A stretch of DNA of 64,000 nt from Roseomonas mucosa (GTDB lineage: Bacteria > Pseudomonadota > Alphaproteobacteria > Acetobacterales > Acetobacteraceae): positions 1 to 64,000 of the forward strand of contig CAMDWG010000018.1 of assembly GCA_945878375.1 (NCBI GenBank), written 5' to 3'. Under the pieces are notes generated by a model. The model made no database searches, was not told where the DNA came from, and saw only the letters and a program-made list of their open reading frames with translations. Both the position numbers and the translations under genes were made by a program. Positions 18,134-27,296 of this stretch are shown here, one piece after another. Position 1 is the stretch's first letter. Each line of letters opens with the position of its first letter.

Positions 18134-19371
18134 GCGAAAAACTCCCGCGCTTGGCTCAGCGCATCGGCCAGCAGATCCACTTCCTCCGGCGTCGTGTAGA
18201 GCCCGAAGGAGGCGCGGCAGGTGCCGTCCACGCCGAAGCGCGTGTGCAGGGGCTCCGCGCAATGGCGGCCCGATCGCACGGCGATGCCCGCGCGATCCAG
18301 CAGGGTCGCGATGTCATGGGCATGGGCGGTATCGAGGGCGAAGGCGAAGACCCCACCGCGATCCTGCGCCCGCCCAAGCAGCGTCAGCCCTTCGATATGC
18401 GGCAGCTTCGCCATGGCGCGATCCACCAGCGCGCGTTCATGCGCCTCGATCGCGGCCATGCCGATGCCGGTGACGTAGTCGATGGCAGCGTGCAGGCCGA
18501 TCGCCTCGATGATCGGCGGCGTGCCGGCTTCGAACTTGGCCGGGATGGGCGCCCAGACCGATGTCTCGAAGGTCACTTCCGCGATCATGTCGCCGCCGCC
18601 GAGGAAGGGCGGCATGGCGTTCAGCAGATCGGCCTTGGCGTAGAGCACACCGATGCCCGTTGGCCCGTACAGCTTGTGGCCGGTGAAGACATAGAAATCC
18701 GCATCCAGCGCCTGCACATCCACGCGGCGATGTACCGCCGCCTGGCTGCCGTCAAACAGCACCTTCGCGCCATGTTCATGCGCAACTCGGGAAATGCGCT
18801 CGGCGGGCGTCACGGTGCCGAGCACATTCGACATATGCGTCACCGCGACCAGCCCGACCTTCCCATCCGCAAGTTTCGCCGCGACATCGTCCAGGTCCAG
18901 CTCGCCCGCCTCGGTGATGCGGGCGACGCGCAGTTCCACGCCATGCGAGTCGCGCAGCATCTGCCACGGCACGATGTTGGCGTGATGCTCCATTTCCGTG
19001 ATCAGCACGGCCTGGCCTGGGCGCAACACGCCGCGGCCATAGCTATGCGCGACCAGGTTGATCGCCTCGGTACTGGATTTGGTGAAGACGATCTCGCGCG
19101 CATCGCCGGCATTGAGGAAGCGCGCCACGGCATCCCGCGCGGCCTCATAGGCCTCCGTCGCCTGCTCGCTCATCCGATAGGCGCCGCGATGGACGTTGGC
19201 GTAGGCCGTCTCCATCATCCGGACCATCGCGCCGATCACCTGGCGCGGCTTCTGCGCCGACGCGCCGCTGTCGAGGAAGGTGAACGGCTTGCCGCGCACC
19301 TTTTCCGACAGGATCGGGAAATCCGCGCGGATGGCCCTGAGATCGAGCGGCGGGGTGAGGGCGCCGTCCAT
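18130..19371 (-). CDS. sufS: Cysteine desulfurase SufS
   Basis: A 413-residue PLP-dependent class V aminotransferase of the SufS/CsdA group. Motifs: FLDSGASAQKP at the N-terminus, TEMEHHANIVPWQ, PLP lysine in FTGHKLYGPTGIG (about residue 226), and the catalytic cysteine in SGRHCAEPLH (about residue 363). It removes sulfur from cysteine as a persulfide for cluster assembly. The operon order predicts SufU as acceptor. Tandem ATGs at 19374 and 19371 follow GAGGAGG; the second gives the better spacing. The start overlaps the sufD stop. Confidence 0.96.
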   Translation of the reverse strand: MDGALTPPLDLRAIRADFPILSEKVRGKPFTFLDSGASAQKPRQVIGAMVRMMETAYANVHRGAYRMSEQATEAYEAARDAVARFLNAGDAREIVFTKSSTEAINLVAHSYGRGVLRPGQAVLITEMEHHANIVPWQMLRDSHGVELRVARITEAGELDLDDVAAKLADGKVGLVAVTHMSNVLGTVTPAERISRVAHEHGAKVLFDGSQAAVHRRVDVQALDADFYVFTGHKLYGPTGIGVLYAKADLLNAMPPFLGGGDMIAEVTFETSVWAPIPAKFEAGTPPIIEAIGLHAAIDYVTGIGMAAIEAHERALVDRAMAKLPHIEGLTLLGRAQDRGGVFAFALDTAHAHDIATLLDRAGIAVRSGRHCAEPLHTRFGVDGTCRASFGLYTTPEEVDLLADALSQAREFFA

Positions 19372-20681
19372 CATGCCTCCTCGAGCCCGCCCGCGATGCC
19401 CTGGCGCTGCCACCAGCCGGCCACGCCCTGGGCGAGCGCGGCGCGGATCGTCTCATCGGCCACCGCGTCCACCGCTTCCGTCAGGAAGGCCTCCACCAGG
19501 ATGGCCTTGGCCTGCGCATCGGGGATGCCGCGGCTGCGGAGGAAGAACAGGTGGTCGGCATCCAACTCGCCCACCGTCGCGCCGTGGCTGCACTTCACGT
19601 CGTCTGCATAGATCTCCAGCTGCGGCTTGCAGTCGATCTCCGCATCCGGCGACAGCAGCAGCGCCTGGTTCATCTGGTAGCCGTCGGTCTTCTGCGCGAC
19701 CTGATGGACATGGATCTTGCCCTGGAACACGCCGCGCGAACGGCCCGAGAGCACGGTCTTGTAGGTCTGCCGGCTGGCGCAATCCGGCGCGGCGTGGTCG
19801 AGCGAGGTCGTGGTGTCCGCGTGCTGACCGTCCGCGACCAGCTGCACGCCGTTCATATGCGCTTCCGCCTTCGGGCCGGTCAGCGCCACATGGATCTCGT
19901 TGCGCGCCAGCTTCGCGCCGGCGTTCAGCGTGAAATTGTCATAGGCCCCGCCCGCCGCGACACGCGCATAGACGGTCGAGAGGAACACGCCCTCTTGCCC
20001 TTCCATCTGCAGCCTTCCGTGGTTGAACCGGGCGCCGGCCGCGACCTCGATCTCGAAGACCGGGTTGTGCAAGTAGCGCTGCGCGGCCGGGCCGATGGCC
20101 GATTCCACGATCGTCAGGCTCGCCCCTGCGCCGAGCCGCACCAGATGGCGCGGGTGATAGGCCGGCGCGCGTTCGGACGCGGCCGCGACGGACAGCAGTT
20201 CCAGCACGCCGCCCGCAACGCCTGCGGGCACGTCCACCACCAGCCCGTCCTCGAACAGCATGGTGTTCAGCGCCGTCATCGGCTGCTCATCGGCGCGCGC
20301 GAGCAGGCCGAGGCGGCCTTCGAGATCCGGCAGCGCCTGCGCGAGGCTTTCTGCCGCATAGCCGGTCGTGTCCAACGTGGACAGGTCGGGGCGGAAGCGG
20401 CCATCGACGAAGACCGCGCGCGGATGGGAGGTGGCCGGCAGCGCCGGCGCATCATCCACGCTGGTCAGCGGTTCCCCGAACGCGGCGGCGGTTACGGCGG
20501 TGAGGTCGGTGTATTTCCAGGCCTCGACGCGGCGTGTCGGGAAGCCGGCCTTGCGGAAGGCGACGGACGCCGCATCCCGCATCGCCTCGACCCATGGCAG
20601 GCGGGCGCCGGGCAGCCGCGTGCGCAGGCCCTCGAAGCGGCCGAGGAAGGCCGCCGCGCCGGTTGCGGACACCGCGGTCAT
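19371..20681 (-). CDS. sufD: Fe-S cluster scaffold subunit SufD
   Basis: A 436-residue SufB/SufD-family beta-helix protein. The N-terminal helical part includes RRVEAWKYTDL (about residue 50), and the conserved C-terminal block carries CSHGATVGELD and LFFLRSRGIPDAQAK. With SufB and the ATPase SufC it forms the SufBC2D scaffold. Start and stop overlap neighbours by a few bases, as across most of the operon. Confidence 0.95.
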   Translation of the reverse strand: MTAVSATGAAAFLGRFEGLRTRLPGARLPWVEAMRDAASVAFRKAGFPTRRVEAWKYTDLTAVTAAAFGEPLTSVDDAPALPATSHPRAVFVDGRFRPDLSTLDTTGYAAESLAQALPDLEGRLGLLARADEQPMTALNTMLFEDGLVVDVPAGVAGGVLELLSVAAASERAPAYHPRHLVRLGAGASLTIVESAIGPAAQRYLHNPVFEIEVAAGARFNHGRLQMEGQEGVFLSTVYARVAAGGAYDNFTLNAGAKLARNEIHVALTGPKAEAHMNGVQLVADGQHADTTTSLDHAAPDCASRQTYKTVLSGRSRGVFQGKIHVHQVAQKTDGYQMNQALLLSPDAEIDCKPQLEIYADDVKCSHGATVGELDADHLFFLRSRGIPDAQAKAILVEAFLTEAVDAVADETIRAALAQGVAGWWQRQGIAGGLEEA

Positions 20682-21424
20682 GCCGCCGCCTGGACGCCGG
20701 CGTAGCCCGACGCTTCCAGCTCCTGCGCCAGCTCCGGCCCGCCGCTGCGGACGATCCGCCCGGCCGAGAGCACATGCACGCGATCCGGCACGATATGGTT
20801 CAGCAGGCGCTGGTAATGCGTGATGACCAGCGCGGAGAAGCCGGGGCCGCGCAGGCTGTTCACCGTATCCGCCACCATCTTCAGCGCATCGATGTCGAGC
20901 CCGCTATCGGTCTCGTCCAGCACGGCGAAGGACGGCGCGAGCAGGGCGAGCTGCAGCATCTCGTTCCGCTTCTTCTCGCCGCCGGAGAAGCCGACATTGA
21001 CCGGGCGCTTCAGCATGTCCTCCGGCATGTTCAGCACCTTCATGCGCGCGCGGGCGAGCTTCAGGAACTGCATCGCGTCGACCTCCGCCTCGCCCTTCGC
21101 GCGGCGGATGGCGTTCAGCGCGGTGCGGAGGAAATTGGCGTTGCCGACGCCCGGCAGTTCGACTGGCGCCTGGAAGGCCAGGAACATGCCCGCCACCGCG
21201 CGCTGCTCCGGCTCCATCGCCAGCAGGTCGACGCCGTTCAGCATCGCGCTGCCGCCGGTGACCTCATACCCCTCGCGGCCTGCGAGCACATAGGACAGCG
21301 TGGACTTGCCCGAGCCGTTCGGGCCCATGATGGCATGCACCTCGCCCGAGGGAACCTCGAGCGTGAGGCCGTTCAGGATCGGCTTGCCGTCAACCGTGGC
21401 GTGCAGGTTCTCGATCTTCAACAT
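20678..21424 (-). CDS. sufC: Fe-S assembly ATPase SufC
   Basis: A 248-residue ABC-type ATPase: Walker A GPNGSGKSTLSYVLAG (about residue 33), ABC signature GFSGGEKKRNEM, Walker B FAVLDETDSGLDIDAL and an H-loop near VITHYQRLL. SufC powers the SufB-SufD scaffold and is not a transporter subunit. The start at MLKIENLHA lies 1 bp after the sufB stop. Confidence 0.97.
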   Translation of the reverse strand: MLKIENLHATVDGKPILNGLTLEVPSGEVHAIMGPNGSGKSTLSYVLAGREGYEVTGGSAMLNGVDLLAMEPEQRAVAGMFLAFQAPVELPGVGNANFLRTALNAIRRAKGEAEVDAMQFLKLARARMKVLNMPEDMLKRPVNVGFSGGEKKRNEMLQLALLAPSFAVLDETDSGLDIDALKMVADTVNSLRGPGFSALVITHYQRLLNHIVPDRVHVLSAGRIVRSGGPELAQELEASGYAGVQAAA

Positions 21425-21425
21425 C

Positions 21426-22925
21426 TTAGCCAACCGATCCTTCAAGGCTGATCGCGAGAAGCTTCTGGGCTTCCACCGCGAATTCCATGGGCAGTTCCTT
21501 CAGCACTTCCCGCGCGAAGCCGTTGACGATCATGCCGACCGCCTCTTCCTCCGTCAGGCCGCGCTGGCGGCAATAGAACAGCTGATCTTCCGCGATGCGG
21601 CTGGTGGTCGCTTCATGCTCCACCTTCGCCGTCATGCAGCGATTCTCGATGTAGGGCACGGTGTGCGCGCCGCACTGGTCGCCGATCAGCAAGCTGTCGC
21701 ATTGCGTGAAGTTGCGTGCGCCATGCGCCTTCGGGCTGATCTTCACCAGGCCCCGATAGGTGTTCTGCCCGCGCCCGGCGCTGATGCCCTTGCTGACGAT
21801 GGTGCTGCGCGTGTTGCGGCCGATATGGAACATCTTCGTCCCGGTGTCGGCCTGCTGGCGGTTGTTGGTGATCGCCACGCTGTAGAACTCGCCCACGCTG
21901 TCGTCGCCCTGCAGGATGCAGGAGGGATACTTCCAGGTGATGGCGCTGCCGGTTTCCACCTGCGTCCAGCTGATCTTGCTGCGCGCGCCGCGGCAGGCGC
22001 CGCGCTTGGTGACGAAGTTGTAGATCCCGCCCCGCCCTTCGCTGTCGCCCGGGTACCAGTTCTGCACGGTGCTGTACTTGATCGTCGCATCGTCCAGCGC
22101 GACGAGTTCGACCACCGCCGCATGCAGCTGGTTCTCGTCGCGCATCGGCGCCGTGCAGCCTTCCAGGTAGCTGACCTGGCTGCGTTCATCGGCGATGATC
22201 AGCGTGCGCTCGAACTGGCCGGTGCTTTTCGCATTGATGCGGAAATAGGTGGACAGCTCCATCGGGCAGCGCACGCCCTTCGGGATGTAGACGAAGCTGC
22301 CATCGGTGAAGACCGCGCTGTTCAGCGCCGCATAGTAGTTGTCGCCCTGCGGCACGACGGAGCCAAGGTACTGCTTCACCAGTTCGGGGTGCTCATGCAC
22401 CGCTTCGCTGATCGCGCAGAAGATGATGCCGTCCTTCGCCAGCCTGTCCTTGTAGGAGGTCGCGACGGAGACGCTGTCGAACACCGCATCCACCGCCACC
22501 GGCATCCGCCCGCCTTCGGCCGGCGTGTCCCCGGCGCCTTCGACGCCCGCCAGGATCGCCTGTTCCTTCAGCGGGATGCCGAGCTTGGCGTAGGTCTTCA
22601 GCAGTTCCGGATCGACCTCGTCGAGCGACTTCGGCTTCACCTTCTGCACGGGCGCCGCGTAGTAAAAGGCGTCCTGGTAGTCGATCGGCGGGAAGGTGAC
22701 CGCGGCCCATTCCGGCGGCTCCATCTTCTGCCACATCGCGAAGGCCTTCAGCCGCCAGGCCAGCAGCCATTCCGGTTCGTTCTTCTTCTTCGAGATGAAG
22801 CGGACGATGTCCTCGTTCAGCCCCTTGGGGGCGAACTCCATCTCGATGTCGGTCTCGAAACCCCATTTGTAGCCGGATTCGGTGACGGACTGGACGGTTT
22901 CGAGCGTCTCGGTGACGGCGGGCAT
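21426..22925 (-). CDS. sufB: Fe-S cluster scaffold subunit SufB
   Basis: A 499-residue protein, the expected SufB length. Family landmarks include [19 protein letters not shown] at the N-terminus, [20 protein letters not shown] in the middle, CQ-rich [17 protein letters not shown], and [19 protein letters not shown] near the C-terminus. It nucleates the cluster on the SufBC2D complex. It is the first structural gene, 9 bp after the regulator. Confidence 0.97.
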   Translation of the reverse strand: MPAVTETLETVQSVTESGYKWGFETDIEMEFAPKGLNEDIVRFISKKKNEPEWLLAWRLKAFAMWQKMEPPEWAAVTFPPIDYQDAFYYAAPVQKVKPKSLDEVDPELLKTYAKLGIPLKEQAILAGVEGAGDTPAEGGRMPVAVDAVFDSVSVATSYKDRLAKDGIIFCAISEAVHEHPELVKQYLGSVVPQGDNYYAALNSAVFTDGSFVYIPKGVRCPMELSTYFRINAKSTGQFERTLIIADERSQVSYLEGCTAPMRDENQLHAAVVELVALDDATIKYSTVQNWYPGDSEGRGGIYNFVTKRGACRGARSKISWTQVETGSAITWKYPSCILQGDDSVGEFYSVAITNNRQQADTGTKMFHIGRNTRSTIVSKGISAGRGQNTYRGLVKISPKAHGARNFTQCDSLLIGDQCGAHTVPYIENRCMTAKVEHEATTSRIAEDQLFYCRQRGLTEEEAVGMIVNGFAREVLKELPMEFAVEAQKLLAISLEGSVG

Positions 22926-22934
22926 TGAAGGATC

Positions 22935-23393
22935 CTACTCGGCGACGAGGACGGAAACGGGGGCGGTGATGGGGCTGGCGAAGGCGGGTGCGCGCGGGGG
23001 CGCGATCTCGGCCACCGTGATGCGCGACAAGGCGTCGCGGATCGCGGCATTCACCGGATCCCACCTTCCGCGCACGGGGCAGACATGCTCCGCCTCGCAC
23101 AGGCCGAAGCCGCCATCGACGCAGGCGGTCAGCGCGATCGGCCCGTCGATGGCCACGATCACCTCCGACAGCTTCAGTTCGGCCAGGGGGCGCAGCAACC
23201 GGTAGCCGCCCCGCGCGCCGCGCTGGCCCTCGACCAGCCCGGCCTGGGACAGCATCTTCAGCACCTTGGCGACCGTCGGTTCCCCCAAGCCAGTGGCGGC
23301 GGCGAGCCCGGGCGCGGTCTGCACCCCGCCCTCTGCCTCCAGCTGGCTGAGAACCACCACGGCGTAATCGGTCAGCTTCGAGACCCGCAGCAC
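22935..23393 (-). CDS. Rrf2-family Fe-S-sensing regulator of the suf operon
   Basis: A 152-residue Rrf2/IscR-type protein. The winged-helix region (residues 1-70) contains LTDYAVVVLSQLEAEGG and the recognition helix GLGEPTVAKVLKMLSQAGLV. Three cysteines spaced C-x7-C-x5-C (ACVDGGFGLCEAEHVCPV) are candidate cluster ligands. It belongs to the SUF-regulator subgroup of Rrf2 proteins. The GTG start has GGGAGGG 5 nt upstream. It heads the operon, and a perfect 25-bp palindrome 22 bp upstream is the likely autoregulatory operator. Confidence 0.9.
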   Translation of the reverse strand: MLRVSKLTDYAVVVLSQLEAEGGVQTAPGLAAATGLGEPTVAKVLKMLSQAGLVEGQRGARGGYRLLRPLAELKLSEVIVAIDGPIALTACVDGGFGLCEAEHVCPVRGRWDPVNAAIRDALSRITVAEIAPPRAPAFASPITAPVSVLVAE

Positions 23394-23414
23394 GCGGACC
23401 CTCCCAGCGCCAGA

Positions 23415-23439
23415 AATCCGGACCCCGCTGGTCCGGATT
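23415..23439. promoter_or_regulatory. Candidate operator of the suf regulator
   Basis: AATCCGGACC-N5-GGTCCGGATT is a perfect inverted repeat with 10-bp arms, 25 bp overall, the same overall length as IscR-type sites. It lies 22 bp upstream of the regulator start. A possible minus-strand -35 (TTGACG at 23470-23465) would place the palindrome over the -10/+1 region, consistent with repression. Confidence 0.7.
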
Positions 23440-23543
23440 GGTAGATGCCCCCCCAGCCACCGAACGTCAAGGAGCGCCCGCGGCCGTCTTGCCCGCCCGG
23501 CCAGCGGGCGCGATACATCCTGACAAAGGGAAAGGGGATCGCG

Positions 23544-24431
23544 ATGCCGACGCTACGCACCGATGACGGGGTGGGCCTCTATTATGAGGAAGCGGGCTCC
23601 GGCGCGCCGATGGTCTTCGTGCATGAATACGCCGGCGACCATCGCAGCTGGGAAGCGCAGATGCGCTTCTTCTCTCGCCGCTACCGCTGCATCACCTTCG
23701 GCGCGCGCGGCTATCCGCCGTCCGAGGTGCCGTCCGACCCGGCGAAGTACAGCCAGGACCGCGCGACGGACGACATCGCCGCCGTCATCACGGGGCTGAA
23801 CCTCGGCCCCGCGCATGTGGTCGGGCTGTCCATGGGCGGCTTCGCGACGCTGCATATGGGCCTGCGCCACCCCCACCTGGCCCGCAGCCTGGTGGCCGCC
23901 GGCGTCGGCTATGGCGCAGCACCCGGCAAGATGGCGCAGTTCCATGCCGAGACGGACGCCGCCATCGCGCGCATCCGCAAGGAAACCATGGCCGTCTTCG
24001 GCCAGACCTATGGCCGCGGCCCGACGCGCCTGGTGTTCGAGGAGAAGGACCCGCGCGGCTACGCCGAATTCGTCCAGCAGCTTTGCGAACATTCCACCGA
24101 AGGCTCGGCGCTGACGATGAATGGCGTGCAGCGCCGCCGCCCGAACCTGTTCGACCTGAAGGACGGCTTCAGCCAGATGGCAGTCCCGACCCTGGTCATC
24201 GCCGGCGATGAGGACGACCCGACGCTGGAAGCCTCGATCTACCTGAAGCGCACCATCCCGAGCAGCGCGCTGCTCGTGATGCCGAAATGCGGCCACACGA
24301 TGAACCTGGAAGACCCCGACGCCTTCAACCGCGCGGTGCTGGATTTCGTGACCCAGGTGGATGGCGGCAGCTGGCGCAACCGCATCCCGGCGAGCCTCGC
24401 CGGCGGGATCATCGCGGCCGCGGAGAAGTAG
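23544..24431 (+). CDS. Alpha/beta-fold hydrolase
   Basis: A 295-residue alpha/beta hydrolase. The oxyanion region is FVHEYAGDHRSW (about residue 28), the nucleophile elbow GLSMGGF (Ser about 97), the acid lies in IAGDEDDPT, and the catalytic histidine in KCGHTMNLEDPDAF. It resembles enol-lactonase and haloalkane-dehalogenase relatives, but no substrate can be assigned. No signal peptide is seen. The ATG at 23544 has AAAGGGG about 7 nt upstream. It diverges from the suf operon and is followed by a family 2 structured repeat. Confidence 0.85.
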   Translation: MPTLRTDDGVGLYYEEAGSGAPMVFVHEYAGDHRSWEAQMRFFSRRYRCITFGARGYPPSEVPSDPAKYSQDRATDDIAAVITGLNLGPAHVVGLSMGGFATLHMGLRHPHLARSLVAAGVGYGAAPGKMAQFHAETDAAIARIRKETMAVFGQTYGRGPTRLVFEEKDPRGYAEFVQQLCEHSTEGSALTMNGVQRRRPNLFDLKDGFSQMAVPTLVIAGDEDDPTLEASIYLKRTIPSSALLVMPKCGHTMNLEDPDAFNRAVLDFVTQVDGGSWRNRIPASLAGGIIAAAEK

Positions 24432-24458
24432 CCGCGCGCCGCATCACGGCGGCCACTG

Positions 24459-24619
24459 GGGTCCAAGCCAAATCAGACCCGAGGCGGATGGCCGAGGACG
24501 GCGTTGCAGGCCGCAAGGAAGGTCGCGCCGCCGATGCGTGCTCCATCGGCAAGCGGCCTGACGCCGCGAATGCCGCGCGGGACCGGCCAGGCGCCCGGTG
24601 GATGATTGGGTTTGGACCC
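24459..24619. repeat. Structured repeat, family 2, element A
   Basis: 161 bp bounded by imperfect 17-bp terminal inverted repeats (GGGTCCAAGCCAAATCA and its partner, 15 of 17). Inside are nested pairs CAGGCCGC/GCGGCCTG and GCCGATG/CATCGGC. About 45 bp of the core match element B at 31415-31578, but the outer stems have unrelated sequence. No open frame of interest was found, so it resembles a MITE-like or structured-RNA element. Confidence 0.7.
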
Positions 24620-24629
24620 TAGGCCATCG

Positions 24630-24672
24630 CCCCCGATGCTTCGGGGGCCGGGGAGGGCGGTGCCCTCCCCGG
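24630..24672 (-). terminator. Double hairpin after the ABC transporter operon
   Basis: Two adjacent perfect stems: CCCCCGA/TCGGGGG (24630-24647) and the 11-bp CCGGGGAGGGC/GCCCTCCCCGG with a 3-nt loop (24648-24672), 6 bp past the stop of the substrate-binding-protein gene. No T-tract follows on the minus strand. Confidence 0.6.
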
Positions 24673-24678
24673 TATCGT

Positions 24679-25635
24679 TCACATCCGCACCCGATCCGCC
24701 GCCGCCGCCTTCAGCGGCGCGTCCCAGATCACCTGCGCCGGCGTGACCGGGCGGGACAGGCGGTTCATGCCGCGCAGCTGGTCGATCGCGAGCTGGACAT
24801 TCGCGACCGTGTCCGCGGTCAGATTCAGCCGGTGATCCACCTTGGTCATCAGTTCGGCCACCAGACCGCGATCCTGGCGCAGGAAGCGCGCCACGTTCTG
24901 CACCGCCTGGTCGCGATTGGCCGCGATCAGGTCGGTCGCCTGGATCATCGAACGCAGGAAGCGCTGCGTCGCCTCGCCGTTCTGCTCGACCCAGCCCTTG
25001 TTCATGTAGATCAGGTTGCGGATGACCTGGATGTTCTCGTTCGTCACCAGGATCCGGGAATTCGACACGGCGCGCGTCCCGCGCGTCATCCAGGGTTCCC
25101 ACACCGCATAGGCGTCGATGTTGCCACGCTCCAGCGCGGCCACCATCTCGGGCGCTTCCACATTGACGATGGTGTAGTCGGCCGCGTTGAGGTTCATGCG
25201 CGAGACGACCGAAAGCCAGAAGGTCTCGCTGCCCGTGCCGCGGGCGACGCCGATCCGCTTGCCCTTGAGACCGTCCATGCTGGTGATGTTGCGCGCGACG
25301 ATGCCGAGCCAGCGGAGCAGCGCGACGCCTTCCGCCACCACGACGACATTCGGATCCACGAGGTTGGCCGACACGCCCGCCTGCTCGGCGCCATAGGCAG
25401 CATTGATCTGGTTGCCAACCAGGAAGGCGATCATCGCCGAGCCCGATGGGCCGGTGTTGACCGTCACGTCGAGGCCGTTGCGCTCGAAGATGCCGCTTTC
25501 CTTCGCGACGTAGAACTGCGCAAAGGACGGATCGACGCCCGTCGCGATAGTCATGCGGATGCGCGCCCCTTGGGCGAAGGCGGGCAGCGGCAGCGCGGCG
25601 GCGGCGGCGGTTGCAATCAGATGGCGACGCAGCAT
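24679..25635 (-). CDS. ABC transporter substrate-binding protein, SsuA/NMT1-like
   Basis: A 318-residue periplasmic binding protein. Its signal peptide is RRHLIATAAAAALPLPAFAQG, followed by RIRMTIATGVDPSFAQFYVAKESGIF, typical of the nitrate/sulfonate/taurine/NMT1 group. The middle carries GKRIGVARGTGSE and AYAVWEPWMTRG. The ligand, possibly an alkylsulfonate, nitrate or pyrimidine, cannot be read out. The ATG at 25635 follows GGGAGAACGAG; a longer frame upstream is spurious. It is the last gene of a minus-strand ATPase-permease-binding protein operon. Confidence 0.87.
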   Translation of the reverse strand: MLRRHLIATAAAAALPLPAFAQGARIRMTIATGVDPSFAQFYVAKESGIFERNGLDVTVNTGPSGSAMIAFLVGNQINAAYGAEQAGVSANLVDPNVVVVAEGVALLRWLGIVARNITSMDGLKGKRIGVARGTGSETFWLSVVSRMNLNAADYTIVNVEAPEMVAALERGNIDAYAVWEPWMTRGTRAVSNSRILVTNENIQVIRNLIYMNKGWVEQNGEATQRFLRSMIQATDLIAANRDQAVQNVARFLRQDRGLVAELMTKVDHRLNLTADTVANVQLAIDQLRGMNRLSRPVTPAQVIWDAPLKAAAADRVRM

Positions 25636-25655
25636 GGTCTCGTTCTCCCTTTTGG

Positions 25656-26423
25656 TCACATGGTCGGGTTGAAGCGACCCGCGAAGGCGCGGATCAGCAG
25701 GCGGAAGACGCGGTCGGTGAGGAATCCCAGCAGGCCGAGCGAGATCAGCGCGACGAAGATGTCCTCGATCTGCATGAACAGCCGGGCATCCCACAGCAGC
25801 TTGCCGAGCCCGTCATTCGACGCCACCAGCTCGGCCGCAACGATCGTGACGAAGGCATTCGCCATCGCCAGACGCATCCCGGTCAGGATGTAGGGGACCG
25901 TCGCCGGCAGCGCGACGAGCGCGAAGATCTGCAGCTTGTTCGCGCCCATCGATTGCGCCGCGCGGATCTTGTCCCGTCCCACGGCGCCAACGCCGGCGGC
26001 GGTCGCGATGATCACGACGAAGACGGTCGTGTAGGCGATCAGGAAGACCTTGCTCTCCTCCCCGATCCCGAACCAGATCACGGCAACCGTGATCATCGCG
26101 ACGGCCGGGATGAAGCGGAAGAATTCCGTCCAGGGTTCCAGCAGCAGCCGAACCGGCCGGAAGCTGCCGATCGCGAGGCCCACCGGGATGCCGATCGCGC
26201 TGCCCAGCAGGAAGCCCTGCAGGATGCGGCGCATGCTGGCCACGATCTGTTCCTGGAGGATGTTGTCCTCGATCAGCACCCAGCCGCGCTCAAGGACCGG
26301 CCAGGGGGATGGGAACAGCACCGACTTCACCACGAACACCGCGGCCAGGTGCCAGATGAGGAACAAAAGGCCGAATCCGGCGAGGTAGCCGAGGACCGTG
26401 GCGGTGCGGCTAGTGGGCACCAT
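25656..26423 (-). CDS. ABC transporter permease, SsuC/TauC-like
   Basis: A 255-residue inner-membrane protein with six hydrophobic segments. The coupling-loop motif AAQSMGANKLQIFALVALPATVPYI (EAA-type, split here by family variation) spans roughly residues 155-180. It forms the membrane channel for the SsuA-like binding protein encoded 20 bp downstream and overlaps the ATPase gene by 14 bp. Substrate unknown. Confidence 0.9.
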   Translation of the reverse strand: MVPTSRTATVLGYLAGFGLLFLIWHLAAVFVVKSVLFPSPWPVLERGWVLIEDNILQEQIVASMRRILQGFLLGSAIGIPVGLAIGSFRPVRLLLEPWTEFFRFIPAVAMITVAVIWFGIGEESKVFLIAYTTVFVVIIATAAGVGAVGRDKIRAAQSMGANKLQIFALVALPATVPYILTGMRLAMANAFVTIVAAELVASNDGLGKLLWDARLFMQIEDIFVALISLGLLGFLTDRVFRLLIRAFAGRFNPTM

Positions 26424-27177
26424 GGATCTCCTCGTGGATCAGGGCGTGCACGTCCCGGAAGACGCGCATGAAGCCGTCGGAGGTACGGTCTCGCGGGAAG
26501 GGCAGGTCCACCGGCACCACCGCCTTCAGCGTGCCGCCCGGTCCGCGCTTCATCACACCGACCCGGGTGGCGAGCGCGCAGGCTTCCTCGATGTCGTGGG
26601 TGATGAACAGCGCGGTCTTCTTCGTCTCGCCCCAGATTCGGGACAGCTCACCCTGCAGCACTGCGCGGGTCATCGCATCCAGCGCGCCGAAGGGCTCGTC
26701 CATCAGCAGGATGCGCGGATCGCTGGCGAGCGCGCGGGCGATCTGGATGCGCTGCTTCATCCCACCCGAAAGCTCCGACGGGTGCTTCGCGCCCTGGCCC
26801 GCCAGTCCGACCAATTGCAGGAAGCGCTCGGCCGTGCGGCGGCGCTCGGCCTTCGGGACGCCGCGCAGCCGCAGCCCGAAGCCGATATTGTCGAGGGCCG
26901 TCAGCCAGTCATACAGGCTTTCATGCCCCTGGAAGACCACGCCGCGATCGGCGCCGGGGCGCGTCACCGGCTTGCCATCCAGCAGGATCCGGCCACTCGT
27001 CGGCGCCTCGAAACCGGCCAGCATGTTGAGAACTGTCGTCTTCCCGCAGCCGGAGGTGCCGAGCAGGCAGAAGAACTCCCCCTCCTCCAACGAGAGAGAG
27101 AAGTCCTTAACCGCTTCCCAATCGCCCGTACGGCTACGAAATATTTTTCCAACCTGCTCCAGGGTAACGAACGCCAT
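26410..27177 (-). CDS. ABC transporter ATP-binding protein, SsuB/TauB-like
   Basis: A 255-residue ATPase with Walker A LLGTSGCGKTTVLN (about residue 39), Q-loop VFQGHESL, signature LSGGMKQRIQIARAL, Walker B ILLMDEPFGALD and H-loop FITHDIEEA, matching the nitrate/sulfonate/taurine importer group. The start at MAFVTLEQV follows AAGGGGGA; a longer frame at 27207 lacks support. It is first in the operon, transcribed divergently from the SDR gene across a 119-bp intergenic region. Confidence 0.92.
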   Translation of the reverse strand: MAFVTLEQVGKIFRSRTGDWEAVKDFSLSLEEGEFFCLLGTSGCGKTTVLNMLAGFEAPTSGRILLDGKPVTRPGADRGVVFQGHESLYDWLTALDNIGFGLRLRGVPKAERRRTAERFLQLVGLAGQGAKHPSELSGGMKQRIQIARALASDPRILLMDEPFGALDAMTRAVLQGELSRIWGETKKTALFITHDIEEACALATRVGVMKRGPGGTLKAVVPVDLPFPRDRTSDGFMRVFRDVHALIHEEIHGAH

Positions 27178-27296
27178 CCAAGTCCCCCTTACCCTATTCT
27201 GAGACATTTACGTGCGCGGCTCGGTTCCGGCAACCCGGCTTCACGCCCCTTGCTACCGGGACTAGAAGGATCGGGGGTCAGGAGGAGGCAGGACGT

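Noticed and set aside
24473..25102. Frames through family 2 element A
   Set aside because: No ribosome site or family match; the sequence is accounted for by nested inverted repeats and by the ABC binding-protein gene.
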